Of a stretch of 64,000 nucleotides of DNA, positions 1 through 8,540 are shown piece after piece (position 1 is the stretch's first letter; every line of letters starts with the position of its first letter). The translations under genes were made by a program, and so were the position numbers. The stretch is from Mycobacterium sp. ITM-2016-00318 (GTDB taxonomy: Bacteria > Actinomycetota > Actinomycetes > Mycobacteriales > Mycobacteriaceae), in contig NZ_CP134400.1 of NCBI RefSeq assembly GCF_002968285.2, forward strand, positions 2,728,001-2,792,000. The letters are read 5' to 3'. The notes beneath the pieces were generated by a model. The model did no database searches, was not told where the DNA came from, and was given only the letters and a program-made list of their open reading frames with translations.

Positions 1-502
1 GGCTGCGGGCAACGAGACGACGCGCAACGCCATCAGTCACGGGATGGTGGCACTCACCCGGTACCCCGAGGAACGGGAGAAGTGGTGGGCGGATTTCGAC
101 GGCCTGGCAGCCACGGCGGTCGAGGAGATCGTCCGATGGGCATGCCCGGTCATCTACATGCGACGCACTTTGACCCAGGACGTCGAGATGCGCGGCATCG
201 AGATGAATGCGGGGGCCAAGGTTTCGATGTGGTACAACTCAGGCAACCGCGATGAAGCCAAGTTCGACAGGCCGTGGCTTTTCGACCTGGCCCGGGATCC
301 CAACCCGCAGATGGGGTTTGGTGGTGGCGGTGCGCACTTCTGCCTGGGTGCGAACCTGGCGCGCCGGGAAATTCGTGTGCTGTTCGAAGAACTTCACCGT
401 CAGGTACCCGACATCGTGGCCGTGGAGGAGCCGTCGCTTCTGCACTCCGCTTTTCTGCACGGCATCAAGCGGTTGCCCGTTGCGTGGACGCCGCCCGCAT
501 GA
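1..502 (+). CDS. cytochrome P450, C-terminal part (5' end outside window)
   Basis: The reading frame is open from base 2, so the gene starts upstream of the window. The visible 166 residues are the C-terminal part of a heme monooxygenase. The I-helix oxygen-activation stretch AGNETTRNAISHG is at the very edge, the ExxR element follows (EEIVRW), and the heme-binding loop FGGGGAHFCLG carries the cysteine that ligates iron. The TTRN motif resembles mycobacterial P450s acting on steroid side chains or fatty acids (CYP125/CYP124/CYP142 type). That is inference, because the substrate-binding N-terminal half is missing. It ends 9 bases before the stop of the convergent SDR gene. Confidence 0.9.
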   Translation, partial: AAGNETTRNAISHGMVALTRYPEEREKWWADFDGLAATAVEEIVRWACPVIYMRRTLTQDVEMRGIEMNAGAKVSMWYNSGNRDEAKFDRPWLFDLARDPNPQMGFGGGGAHFCLGANLARREIRVLFEELHRQVPDIVAVEEPSLLHSAFLHGIKRLPVAWTPPA

Positions 503-511
503 CGGACTTCG

Positions 512-1375
512 TCACCGCAGGACGCGGCTGAACTGCCGGAGCGGGTGGATGCCGTGAAGGTCGCGGTACGACGGGGGGCGTCGGCCGCCGTCGTCGTCGA
601 TGCCGTACTCGCGTGCCAGCTCAGCGCCGATCCATGTCTGACCGCTCTTCTCCATCAGCGCAGGATCGTTGAACAGCGCCCAGATCAGGTGGCCGGTCAA
701 TTCGGGGGTCTCGGCGATATCGAGCAGGCCGCCGAACTTCTCCGGGTCGCCCGCCACGAGGTTCTTCAACCGCTCGGTCAGCAGGATGCCCATCCAGATG
801 GACACCGAGGCGACGCCGAACTCCTCGAAGTCGACGGCCATGTCGGCGGCCATCTTGTCCACCCCGGCCTTGTGCACGCCGTACGACGGCCCGAAGACGT
901 AGTGCGCCGCACCGGGCGCGGATGTGAAGACGACCAGCCCGCGGCGCTGCGGGATCATCAGCGGCGCGGCATGCACCGTGGCGATGTAGGCGCTGCGAAG
1001 CCCGACGTCGAGGATGTCGATGACGTTGGTCGGCTTGTCCCAGAATGGTGTCCTCGCCATCATCTCGTCGCGGATGATCGCGGCGTTGTTGACCAGGATG
1101 TCCAATCGGCCCTGCTCACGGGCCACCCGGTCGAACAGCGCCTGGGTCTGCTCGTCGTCGGCGTGGTCGACGGGCGCGGCGATGCCTTCACCGCCCGCCG
1201 CCGTCACCAACTCGGCGGTCTCATGGATCGTTCCGGCCAGCGGGGACTGCCCGGGCGTCTCGGTGCGTCCCGTGACGTAGACGGTGCACCCGTGGCTGCC
1301 CAGCGCGTGGGCGATTCCGCGCCCCGCGCCCCGGCTCGCCCCTGTGACGACGGCGACCGTCTTGTCGGCGGCCAT
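512..1375 (-). CDS. SDR family oxidoreductase
   Basis: This is a 287-residue NAD(P)-dependent short-chain dehydrogenase. Visible motifs are the cofactor glycine motif TGASRGAG near the N terminus, NNAA in the middle, and the catalytic Ser and Tyr-x-x-x-Lys in SYGVHK. I chose the ATG at 1375 because its first base is shared with the stop of the upstream hydrolase (TGATG junction), giving a coupled pair. An in-frame extension toward 1534 lies inside the hydrolase gene and is arginine-rich shadow sequence. The C-terminal tail after the core fold is longer than in minimal SDRs. Substrate unknown. Confidence 0.85.
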   Translation of the reverse strand: MAADKTVAVVTGASRGAGRGIAHALGSHGCTVYVTGRTETPGQSPLAGTIHETAELVTAAGGEGIAAPVDHADDEQTQALFDRVAREQGRLDILVNNAAIIRDEMMARTPFWDKPTNVIDILDVGLRSAYIATVHAAPLMIPQRRGLVVFTSAPGAAHYVFGPSYGVHKAGVDKMAADMAVDFEEFGVASVSIWMGILLTERLKNLVAGDPEKFGGLLDIAETPELTGHLIWALFNDPALMEKSGQTWIGAELAREYGIDDDGGRRPPSYRDLHGIHPLRQFSRVLR

Positions 1376-2046
1376 CACCAACCGCGCTCTCTCCATTCGG
1401 CGAGGTGCGGCCGCTCGGCGCCCAGTGTGGTGTCGTCGCCGTGACCCGGGTAGACAACCGTCGAGTCGCCGTAGACGTCGAAGACGCGGTCGCTGACATC
1501 GCCGAGAAGCTTCTCGAAATCGCCCTCCTGCCATGTCTTGCCGACCCCGCCGGGAAACAGGCAGTCGCCGGTGAACAGGTGGGTCGCGTCATCCGCCCCT
1601 TCGAGGGCCAGCGCGACCGAGCCCGGTGTGTGGCCCCGCAGGTGGATGACGGCGAAGGACAGCTCGCCGATCTTGATCGTGTCGCCGTGGGCCAGGAACC
1701 GGACCGGCTTCACCGGGAGCGGCTCTGAGTCGAGTTCGTGAGCCGCGGTGGGCGCGCCGGTGGCCTTCGCCACGGCGTCCAACGCCTGGATGTGGTCCCA
1801 GTGCTGGTGGCTGGTGACGATGAGCGACAGCTTGGGCGCGTACCGCTCGATCAGCTCGAGCAGGATCTCGGCGTCGTTCGCGGCGTCGATGAGTAGCGTT
1901 TCGCCGGTCCGGGAACACGTGATCAGGTAGGCGTTGTTGTCCATCTTGCCCACCGAGACCTTGACGATCGACGCGCCGTCGATCGTGCGGCGAGCGGCGC
2001 ATCTGGGCTCGACGTGACCGGTGTAGTTGTCGTCGACGACTGTCAT
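1375..2046 (-). CDS. metallo-beta-lactamase-fold hydrolase (glyoxalase II-like)
   Basis: A 223-residue MBL-fold hydrolase. The zinc-binding signature HQHWDH (HxHxDH) is present, with later ligand positions in the RGHTPGS, TGDCLF and YPGHGD segments, as in glyoxalase II-like thioester hydrolases. The start at 2046 (MTVVDDNY) is preferred over an upstream in-frame ATG at 2106, whose extra 20 residues look non-coding. The gene is divergent from uvrA and translationally coupled to the downstream SDR. In M. tuberculosis the neighbour of uvrA in this position is Rv1637c, a protein of the same family. The exact substrate is not predictable. Confidence 0.85.
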   Translation of the reverse strand: MTVVDDNYTGHVEPRCAARRTIDGASIVKVSVGKMDNNAYLITCSRTGETLLIDAANDAEILLELIERYAPKLSLIVTSHQHWDHIQALDAVAKATGAPTAAHELDSEPLPVKPVRFLAHGDTIKIGELSFAVIHLRGHTPGSVALALEGADDATHLFTGDCLFPGGVGKTWQEGDFEKLLGDVSDRVFDVYGDSTVVYPGHGDDTTLGAERPHLAEWRERGW

Positions 2047-2105
2047 GGTGCTCACCGTATCGGCCTCGGCTAGGACTTGACTCAGGAGTTGTCGGTGGCG
2101 GCACA

Positions 2106-2111
2106 TAGCAT
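2106..2111 (+). promoter_or_regulatory. putative -10 element of uvrA
   Basis: TAGCAT lies 33 bases before the uvrA start and matches the mycobacterial TANNNT -10 form. A TTGACT at 2077-2082 is too far upstream (23-base gap) to be a normal -35. No LexA-type SOS palindrome is visible in the 98-base gap. Confidence 0.3.
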
Positions 2112-2144
2112 GGGGATCAACTATGTCTTCGGGAGGTTTAACGG

Positions 2145-5051
2145 GTGTCTGACCGCCTGGTTGTCAAGGGTGCGCGGGAGCACAACCTGCGAAGCATCGA
2201 CCTCGATCTACCTCGCGATGCGCTGATCGTCTTCACCGGACTGTCCGGGTCGGGCAAGTCCTCGCTCGCGTTCGACACGATCTTTGCCGAGGGCCAGCGG
2301 CGGTATGTCGAATCCCTCTCGGCGTACGCCCGACAGTTCCTCGGCCAGATGGACAAGCCCGACGTCGACTTCATCGAGGGCCTGTCGCCCGCGGTGTCGA
2401 TCGACCAGAAGTCCACCAACCGGAACCCGCGGTCGACGGTCGGCACCATCACCGAGGTCTACGACTATCTGCGTCTGCTGTACGCGCGCGCCGGGACGCC
2501 GCACTGCCCGGTATGCGGGGAGCGCATCGCCAGGCAGACCCCCCAGCAGATCGTCGATCAGGTGCTGGCCATGGACGAGGGCCTGCGGTTCCAGGTGCTC
2601 GCCCCGGTGGTGCGGACCCGAAAGGGCGAGTTCGTCGACCTCTTCGACAAGCTGAACTCCCAGGGCTACAGCAGGGTTCGGGTCGACGGCGTGGTGTATC
2701 CGCTGACCGAGCCGCCCACACTGAAGAAGCAGGAGAAACACGACATCGAAGTCGTCGTCGACCGCCTGACCGTCAAGGCGTCGGCCAAGCAGCGGCTGAC
2801 CGACTCGGTGGAGACGGCACTCAACCTCGCCGACGGCATCGTCGTGTTGGAGTTCGTCGACCGCGAGGACGACCATCCGCACCGGGAGCAGCGCTTCTCC
2901 GAGAAGCTGGCCTGTCCCAACGGGCATCCGCTCGCCGTCGACGACCTGGAACCGCGGTCGTTCTCCTTCAACTCGCCCTACGGCGCCTGCCCCGAGTGCA
3001 CCGGTCTGGGTATCCGCAAGGAGGTCGACCCCGACCTCGTGATCCCGGATCCGGATCTCACCCTGGCCGAAGGGGCCGTGGCGCCGTGGTCGATGGGCCA
3101 GACAGCCGATTACTTCACCCGCATGCTGTCGGGTCTGGGCGACCAGATCGGCTTCGACGTCGACACCCCATGGAAGAAGCTGCCTGCCAGGGCCCGCAAG
3201 GCGATTCTCGAGGGTTGCGACGAGCAGGTTCATGTGCGCTACAGGAATCGCTACGGCCGAACCCGTTCGTACTACGCCGATTTCGAGGGCGTGATGGCGT
3301 TCCTTCAGCGCCGGATGGAGCAGACCGACTCCGAGCAGATGAAGGAGCGCTACGAGGGTTTCATGCGCGATGTTCCGTGCCCGGAATGCGACGGCACCCG
3401 GTTGAAGCCCGAGATCCTGGCCGTGACGCTGTCGGCGGGCACCTACGGCCGCAAGTCGATCGCCGAGGTGGCAGAGCTCTCGATCGCCGATGCCGCGGAC
3501 TTCCTGAACTCGCTGACGCTCGGGACGCGCGAGTCGGCGATCGCAGGCCAGGTGCTCAAGGAGATCCAGTCGAGACTCGGCTTCCTGCTCGACGTCGGTC
3601 TGGAGTATCTGTCGTTGTCACGCGCGGCTGCGACGCTGTCCGGTGGTGAGGCGCAACGTATTCGGCTCGCGACGCAGATCGGGTCGGGCCTCGTCGGTGT
3701 TCTCTACGTCCTCGACGAGCCGTCCATCGGCCTGCATCAGCGTGATAACCGCAGGCTGATCGAGACCCTGCTGCGGCTGAAGAACCTCGGCAACACGCTG
3801 ATCGTCGTCGAGCACGACCTCGACACCATCGCACATGCGGACTGGGTGGTCGACATCGGCCCGCTCGCCGGGGAGCACGGCGGTCGAATCGTGCACAGTG
3901 GTCCGTATCAGGAACTCCTGAGCAATCGCGAATCCCTCACCGGCGCTTATCTTTCCGGCCGAGAAAACATCGAAGTACCTGCCATGCGGCGGCCCATCGA
4001 CCGTAAACGACAGCTCACCGTGGTCGGTGCAAGGGAGCACAACCTGCGCGAGCTCGACGTGTCGTTCCCGCTCGGCGTGCTGACGTCGGTCACCGGAGTG
4101 TCGGGATCCGGCAAGTCGACTCTGGTCAACGACATCCTCGCAGCGGTGCTGGCCAACAAGCTCAACGGCGCCCGCAACGTTCCTGGCCGGCACACCCGCG
4201 TCAACGGTCTGGACCATGTCGACAAGTTGGTCAGGGTCGACCAATCGCCGATCGGTCGTACGCCGCGGTCCAACCCGGCGACCTACACCGGCGTCTTCGA
4301 CAAGATCCGCTCGCTGTTCGCCGCCACCACGGAGGCCAAGGTGCGCGGTTACCAGCCGGGCCGGTTCTCGTTCAACGTCAAGGGCGGCCGGTGCGAGGCG
4401 TGCTCTGGCGACGGCACGATCAAGATCGAGATGAATTTCCTCCCCGATGTGTACGTGCCGTGCGAGGTGTGCAACGGCGCCAGGTACAACAGGGAAACCC
4501 TCGAAGTGCACTACAAGGGCAAGACCGTCTCGGAGGTGCTCGACCTGTCGATCGAGGACGCGGCCGAGTTCTTCGCTCCGATCAGCTCGATACACCGGTA
4601 TCTCAAGACGCTGGTCGACGTGGGGCTGGGCTACGTGCGGCTGGGCCAGCCTGCGCCGACGCTTTCGGGCGGTGAGGCGCAGCGCGTCAAGCTCGCGGCA
4701 GAGCTGCAGAAGCGTTCGACGGGTCGGACGGTCTACATCCTCGACGAGCCGACCACCGGCCTGCATTTCGAGGACATCCGCAAGCTGCTCGACGTGCTCA
4801 ACGGGCTCGTCGACAAGGGCAATACGGTCATCGTCATCGAACACAATCTCGACGTCATCAAGACGTCCGACTGGATCATCGACCTCGGCCCCGAGGGCGG
4901 ATCGGGAGGCGGAATCGTCGTCGCCGAGGGTTCGCCAGAGGAGGTCGCCGCAGTCACGGAAAGCTACACCGGCAAATTCCTCTCCGAGGTGCTGGACGCG
5001 GTACCTGCCAAGACCACCTCGACGAGGCGTCGCAGGAAGGTCAGCGCGTAA
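2145..5051 (+). CDS. uvrA: excinuclease ABC subunit A
   Basis: UvrA is the DNA-damage sensor of nucleotide excision repair. The 968 residues have the family length and its tandem ABC layout. The first Walker [10 protein letters not shown], is at residues 32-40; the first signature and Walker B are LSGGEAQR and VLDEPS; the second Walker [11 protein letters not shown], is near residue 651; and a second LSGGEAQR is followed by LDEPTTGLH. Cysteine pairs of the zinc modules are visible ([23 protein letters not shown]). Translation starts at a GTG (2145) with a GGGAGG ribosome site 8 bases upstream. The C-terminal tail ends in a basic stretch (TRRRRKVSA). Confidence 0.98.
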   Translation: MSDRLVVKGAREHNLRSIDLDLPRDALIVFTGLSGSGKSSLAFDTIFAEGQRRYVESLSAYARQFLGQMDKPDVDFIEGLSPAVSIDQKSTNRNPRSTVGTITEVYDYLRLLYARAGTPHCPVCGERIARQTPQQIVDQVLAMDEGLRFQVLAPVVRTRKGEFVDLFDKLNSQGYSRVRVDGVVYPLTEPPTLKKQEKHDIEVVVDRLTVKASAKQRLTDSVETALNLADGIVVLEFVDREDDHPHREQRFSEKLACPNGHPLAVDDLEPRSFSFNSPYGACPECTGLGIRKEVDPDLVIPDPDLTLAEGAVAPWSMGQTADYFTRMLSGLGDQIGFDVDTPWKKLPARARKAILEGCDEQVHVRYRNRYGRTRSYYADFEGVMAFLQRRMEQTDSEQMKERYEGFMRDVPCPECDGTRLKPEILAVTLSAGTYGRKSIAEVAELSIADAADFLNSLTLGTRESAIAGQVLKEIQSRLGFLLDVGLEYLSLSRAAATLSGGEAQRIRLATQIGSGLVGVLYVLDEPSIGLHQRDNRRLIETLLRLKNLGNTLIVVEHDLDTIAHADWVVDIGPLAGEHGGRIVHSGPYQELLSNRESLTGAYLSGRENIEVPAMRRPIDRKRQLTVVGAREHNLRELDVSFPLGVLTSVTGVSGSGKSTLVNDILAAVLANKLNGARNVPGRHTRVNGLDHVDKLVRVDQSPIGRTPRSNPATYTGVFDKIRSLFAATTEAKVRGYQPGRFSFNVKGGRCEACSGDGTIKIEMNFLPDVYVPCEVCNGARYNRETLEVHYKGKTVSEVLDLSIEDAAEFFAPISSIHRYLKTLVDVGLGYVRLGQPAPTLSGGEAQRVKLAAELQKRSTGRTVYILDEPTTGLHFEDIRKLLDVLNGLVDKGNTVIVIEHNLDVIKTSDWIIDLGPEGGSGGGIVVAEGSPEEVAAVTESYTGKFLSEVLDAVPAKTTSTRRRRKVSA

Positions 5052-5056
5052 GTTAT

Positions 5057-5075
5057 ATTCTCCCTATCTGAGAAT
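5057..5075. promoter_or_regulatory. inverted repeat ATTCTC-N7-GAGAAT between uvrA and SDR
   Basis: A perfect 6-base inverted repeat with a 7-base spacer begins 6 bases after the uvrA stop and ends 33 bases before the next start. It is AT-rich in a GC-rich genome, so it reads better as a regulator site than as a strong terminator. No regulator gene lies next to it. Confidence 0.3.
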
Positions 5076-5107
5076 GCCATTACCGCACGACACAGTAGGG
5101 AGACCAT

Positions 5108-5848
5108 GTGAAAACGGTGGTGATCGGCGCATCGAGCGGGCTCGGGCGCTGCATTGGGGTCGGGCTGGCCGAGCGTGGCCATCGAGTGGCGCTGCTCGCC
5201 CGTCGACGTGAACGCATCGAGAAGGCGGCCGCGGAGGCAGGCGCGGACGCAGTCGCCGTCGAATGCGACGTGACCGACGAGGCGTCGGTGCGCTCGGCCA
5301 TCAGAGAAGCAGCCGACGCCCTCGGCGGCATCGACAACATCGTCTACACCCCGGCGATCGGGTCGGTCGTGCGCCTTGTGGACACGGACGCCGAAACGTG
5401 GAGCCGCGTGTTCGCCACCAACGTCACGGGCGCCGCCATCGCGACGGCGGCGGCCATTCCGTTCCTGACGGAGTCGGCGGGCAAGGTGGTGTACCTGTCG
5501 TCGGACGCAGGCACCTACGGACCACCGTGGCCGGGGCTTGCCGCATACGGCGTCAGCAAGGCTGCCCTGGAACGGCTGATCGAGGCCTGGCGCGCCGAGC
5601 ACCCGGGCGTCGGGTTCACGAGCCTCATCGTCGGCGAGTGCGCGGGCGGCGACGGCGATTCGGCGACGGGCTTCAGTACCGGCTGGGACCGGGAGCTCGC
5701 CGGGGAGTTCTATCCACAGTGGATCTCGCGCGGTTGCATGCCGGGGCAGCTCATGCCCGTCGAGGACCTTGTCGAGGTGGTTCACACCATCCTGCAGACC
5801 AAGTCGGCGACGTCGATGCCCGTCGTCGTCGCACGCGGCGCACCGTAG
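5108..5848 (+). CDS. SDR family oxidoreductase
   Basis: A 246-residue short-chain dehydrogenase. The cofactor motif is GASSGLG at residues 7-13 and the catalytic Tyr-x-x-x-Lys is in YGVSK. The usual NNAG motif is replaced by VYTPA, a departure from classical SDRs that also occurs in divergent mycobacterial members. The start is a GTG at 5108 with AGGGAGA just upstream; the overlapping ATG at 5106 runs straight into a stop. It follows uvrA by 56 bases and converges on the GNAT gene with 5 bases between stops. Substrate unknown. Confidence 0.85.
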   Translation: MKTVVIGASSGLGRCIGVGLAERGHRVALLARRRERIEKAAAEAGADAVAVECDVTDEASVRSAIREAADALGGIDNIVYTPAIGSVVRLVDTDAETWSRVFATNVTGAAIATAAAIPFLTESAGKVVYLSSDAGTYGPPWPGLAAYGVSKAALERLIEAWRAEHPGVGFTSLIVGECAGGDGDSATGFSTGWDRELAGEFYPQWISRGCMPGQLMPVEDLVEVVHTILQTKSATSMPVVVARGAP

Positions 5849-5853
5849 ACCGC

Positions 5854-6711
5854 CTAATAGCCGACAGACGGCAGCCACGCCCCACGCGGATCGGTGTAGG
5901 CGCCGATGCTCATCAGCGTCGACTGCTGCACCAACTGCAATCCCGCGTTCAGGCACCACCTCATCAGCGCGGTGTTGCGTGACGGCACCAGAAAACCAAG
6001 GCCGACGATGGTTTCGGCCGCACCCAGCAGAGCGATTATGTCCCCGTCGGTCTCACCGACCGCGTGGAATAGATAGCCGTAGCCGGTCGCGTATCCGCTG
6101 ATCGCGCCGCCACGTTCGACGACTCGTGCGGTGCCGGCGCCGATCCACTCAGTCAACTCGCCGTGACGATCGTGGCCGTGTACTCGCCGACATAACTCGT
6201 CGCAGCTTCCCACGTCGTTAGGGGTGGCGGTGCGGACGTCGCCCTCCGTCCTGCCTGGAGTCCTCATGTCGCCCTGGAACACCGACAGCGGTTCACGAAC
6301 GGCGAACCCCAGCTTGGCATATAGAGAAAACGACCGGTAGTTGTAAGCGGTCTGGACGAGGCGAACACCGCGGGCGTCGCGCTGGGCGGAGCGCTGGAGA
6401 AGGCGTTGCATCAACTCCCTGCCGACGCCGCCCTGGACGGAAGGGTGGACGCTGACCGGACCGATGCCGATGATTTGGCCGCGCTCGTCTTGGAAGGCGC
6501 TCCCGACGACACCGCCGTCTCGCTCGGCCACCATGCCGAAGATGCCGTCGGTTCCCAGCATCGACTCCATCATCATGGCCGTGAATTCCGGTGACTGGGG
6601 CTCGATGGGAAACGCGTGGTGGGCGGCGAGCGACTCGAAGGCGGCGTACATGGCGCGTGCACAAGCATCGGCGTCGATCGGCGTTGCCTGGCGAATCACG
6701 GTGCCGGTCAT
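5854..6711 (-). CDS. GNAT family N-acetyltransferase
   Basis: A 285-residue protein whose first half reads as a GNAT acyltransferase fold. It has an N-terminal beta strand (VIRQATPIDADACARAM), a central acetyl-CoA binding region around VSVHPSVQGGVGRELMQRLL, and the NYRSFSLYAKLGF segment typical of the last helix/strand. The second half looks like a second, degenerate GNAT-like domain. The acceptor is unknown. Its ATG shares one base with the stop of the winged-helix gene upstream (TGATG), so the two are probably co-translated. Confidence 0.75.
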   Translation of the reverse strand: MTGTVIRQATPIDADACARAMYAAFESLAAHHAFPIEPQSPEFTAMMMESMLGTDGIFGMVAERDGGVVGSAFQDERGQIIGIGPVSVHPSVQGGVGRELMQRLLQRSAQRDARGVRLVQTAYNYRSFSLYAKLGFAVREPLSVFQGDMRTPGRTEGDVRTATPNDVGSCDELCRRVHGHDRHGELTEWIGAGTARVVERGGAISGYATGYGYLFHAVGETDGDIIALLGAAETIVGLGFLVPSRNTALMRWCLNAGLQLVQQSTLMSIGAYTDPRGAWLPSVGY

Positions 6712-7880
6712 CAGCTCATCGTCGCCCTCGACAGCGGTGAAGGGAAGCGCGGGCTGATCCGCACCCCGTCGAGCCAGTCGGTCAGCGCATCAGCCTGGTG
6801 TGTCAGTGCCGCGCGGCCGTCTCGCCCGACATCGTCGAGCAGTCTCAATTCGACGCGTCCGTCGGCGTCCTGCACCCAGCCACCGACCACCATCCCGTTC
6901 CACCAGGCTGTGGGCCCGGCGTTGCCGTTCGTGTCGAACACGTGGCTGCGGTGCTCACCGAGATACCAGCCTCGGTCGAACCATCCCATGGTCGTCGGGT
7001 CGAGGCCGGGCAGCAGCGCGCCCCAGGGGTCAGGTGCGGGTTCCTCATCGAGATCGTCGGGTAGCGCGAAGCCCGGCGTTCCGCCCAGATCCACCTCAAC
7101 CGCGTCGATATCGCGCAGAGCTTGCCGCGCCCACGTCAACGTGTTGCCGAACCACCACTTGATGTCGGTGACGGTGGCCGGTCCGAAGGTGCGCAAATAT
7201 CTCGAGACCAGTTGTGCACGTGCCGCTTCCAGCGTGATGTCATCACGACGCTCGGCGAGCCAGTCCGCGGCGGCCGCCCAGCGGGGCCGCGATGTCGTCC
7301 ACGTCCCTTCATTGGGGCCGCGGACGATCTCGCCGCGGGCACTCAGCACGGTGAGCACTCGCGGCGAAAGCGGAGTGTTTCCGCCCCAAAGCTTTCCGGG
7401 TGCCGGATCGTAGGTGCCCGCCAGCTCGTGGAGTGCCGCGCGCAACTCTTTGGCGCTGGTCGGGCCGTTCTCGGCGAGGTGCCGCAACACCGCCTGACAC
7501 GCGCTCTCCAACCACCGCTCACCGTCGCCGGCGATACCGGCCTTCTGCGCATCGGCGATGAGCCTCCGGCGTTCGTTTTCGGCGACCCGGTCGCTGGCGG
7601 CCGCCTGAACGTGCGGTAGGTAGGCGGCGCCGACCACCCACAGCGTGCGCCGCATCGCGAGGTGCTTGACGGCGCTGCGGCGCTCGTATAGCGCGGCGTC
7701 CAGGTCCGGCACCGCGAAGCCCGGCAGCCGGGCCCACAGCGACAGGTACGGGGTGGCTGGGTCGGTGGCATGCAAACCCACCAGGTCGCTGACCACGTCG
7801 TCAAGCTCGGTGGCGGGTGCAGCCAGAAACTGCCGCCGCGCCAGCCGGGCCCGCCGCTCGGCGTCAGAGAAAGACCGCAT
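6711..7880 (-). CDS. winged-helix DNA-binding protein, AlkZ/YcaQ-like (HTH_42)
   Basis: A 389-residue protein of the HTH_42 family, whose studied members AlkZ and YcaQ are DNA glycosylases acting on crosslinks and bulky adducts. The family opening is seen as LVGLHATDP followed by YLSLWARLPG. In AlkZ-type enzymes the catalytic Q-x-Q lies at this place; here it reads His-Ala-Thr, so glycosylase activity is uncertain. Later segments (KHLAMRRTLWVV, YLRTFGPATVTDIKWWFG, WYLGEH) match the tandem winged-helix core. It overlaps the downstream GNAT gene by one base. Confidence 0.75.
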   Translation of the reverse strand: MRSFSDAERRARLARRQFLAAPATELDDVVSDLVGLHATDPATPYLSLWARLPGFAVPDLDAALYERRSAVKHLAMRRTLWVVGAAYLPHVQAAASDRVAENERRRLIADAQKAGIAGDGERWLESACQAVLRHLAENGPTSAKELRAALHELAGTYDPAPGKLWGGNTPLSPRVLTVLSARGEIVRGPNEGTWTTSRPRWAAAADWLAERRDDITLEAARAQLVSRYLRTFGPATVTDIKWWFGNTLTWARQALRDIDAVEVDLGGTPGFALPDDLDEEPAPDPWGALLPGLDPTTMGWFDRGWYLGEHRSHVFDTNGNAGPTAWWNGMVVGGWVQDADGRVELRLLDDVGRDGRAALTHQADALTDWLDGVRISPRFPSPLSRATMS

Positions 7881-7957
7881 CGGTTGGACACCGTACCCAC
7901 GCGGCCCGACGAAGTTTGGGATCGGTAGGGATCCGGCCCGTCTTGACTACGTCACGA

Positions 7958-7976
7958 CGCCGCCGACACGGCGGCG
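7958..7976 (+). promoter_or_regulatory. hairpin in the lipoprotein gene leader
   Basis: CGCCGCCG-ACA-CGGCGGCG is a perfect 8-base inverted repeat with a 3-base loop. It lies 22 bases before the lipoprotein ATG and 9 bases after a TTGACT at 7943-7948. It could be a 5' mRNA stabiliser or an operator; the sequence does not decide. Confidence 0.35.
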
Positions 7977-7998
7977 CACGAACGAAGGGACTACGACG

Positions 7999-8481
7999 AT
8001 GAACCGAGTTGTCGTTGGCGCGCTGGGACTGCTCGCAGGCGCCGCGCTGATGGTGGGTTGCTCGAACGACAAGGGTGGGTCGGAGCCGACCGCGGCCGCC
8101 GCAGGAACCCAGGCCGGCGCGGGCGGAGCCACCGACGTCAAGGTTGACGGGGGCGATCTCGCAGGGCTGGACAAGAATTCCGTGACCTGCGTGAAGCAGG
8201 CCGGCAAGATCACCGTCGCCAGTAGTGCGATCGGCGGTCAGCAGGGACTTGGCATCGTGATGACCGACGCCGACACGCCGACCGTGGAGTCGTTGGGCAT
8301 GGTGGTGGACGGCAACGCCCTCGCCGTCAGCAACATGGGCGGCATGAAATCGGGCTCGGCCGAGGTCAAGGTGGATGGCGACACTTACACCATCAAGGGT
8401 GAAGCCACCGGCGCCGACATGAAGAATCCGATGGCCGGCATGATCACCAAGCCGTTCACCGTCACGGTGACCTGCAAATAA
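7999..8481 (+). CDS. LpqH-type (19 kDa antigen family) lipoprotein
   Basis: A 160-residue lipoprotein. The N terminus has MNR, a hydrophobic run and a lipobox ending MVGC, with Cys21 as the expected diacylglyceryl anchor. A Ser/Gly/Ala-rich linker follows, then a beta-rich domain. Two further cysteines (NSVTCVK and the final TVTCK) match the disulfide pair of the mycobacterial 19 kDa lipoprotein antigen family. It should sit on the outer face of the plasma membrane. The ATG at 7999 has a GAAGGGA ribosome site; longer in-frame readings toward 7645 run through the promoter and the divergent gene. Confidence 0.85.
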   Translation: MNRVVVGALGLLAGAALMVGCSNDKGGSEPTAAAAGTQAGAGGATDVKVDGGDLAGLDKNSVTCVKQAGKITVASSAIGGQQGLGIVMTDADTPTVESLGMVVDGNALAVSNMGGMKSGSAEVKVDGDTYTIKGEATGADMKNPMAGMITKPFTVTVTCK

Positions 8482-8494
8482 CCGGAATCAGCGG

Positions 8495-8525
8495 AGCGGC
8501 GGGCGTGCATTGCGCGCCCGCCGCT
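8495..8525 (+). terminator. stem-loop terminator after the lipoprotein gene
   Basis: AGCGGCGGGCG and CGCCCGCCGCT form a perfect 11-base stem around a 9-base loop, 13 bases after the lipoprotein stop. The short tail TCCTAAGATT is a weak U-tract, typical of mycobacterial terminators. The hairpin also ends just before the putative -10 of the next gene. Confidence 0.65.
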
Positions 8526-8528
8526 TCC

Positions 8529-8534
8529 TAAGAT
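8529..8534 (+). promoter_or_regulatory. putative -10 of the TPR-CHAT transcription unit (leaderless)
   Basis: TAAGAT is followed by exactly six bases and then the ATG at 8541, with no ribosome site between. In mycobacteria this spacing puts transcription start on or next to the start codon, so a leaderless mRNA is expected. No convincing -35 is seen. Confidence 0.45.
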
Positions 8535-8540
8535 TGCGCC

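Noticed and set aside
512..1534. Longer SDR reading starting at 1534
   Set aside because: The extra N-terminal residues lie inside the upstream hydrolase gene and are Arg/Pro-rich shadow sequence. The ATG at 1375 gives a TGATG coupled start.
2047..2144. LexA/SOS box before uvrA
   Set aside because: No TCGAAC-N4-GTTCGA-like palindrome is present in the gap.
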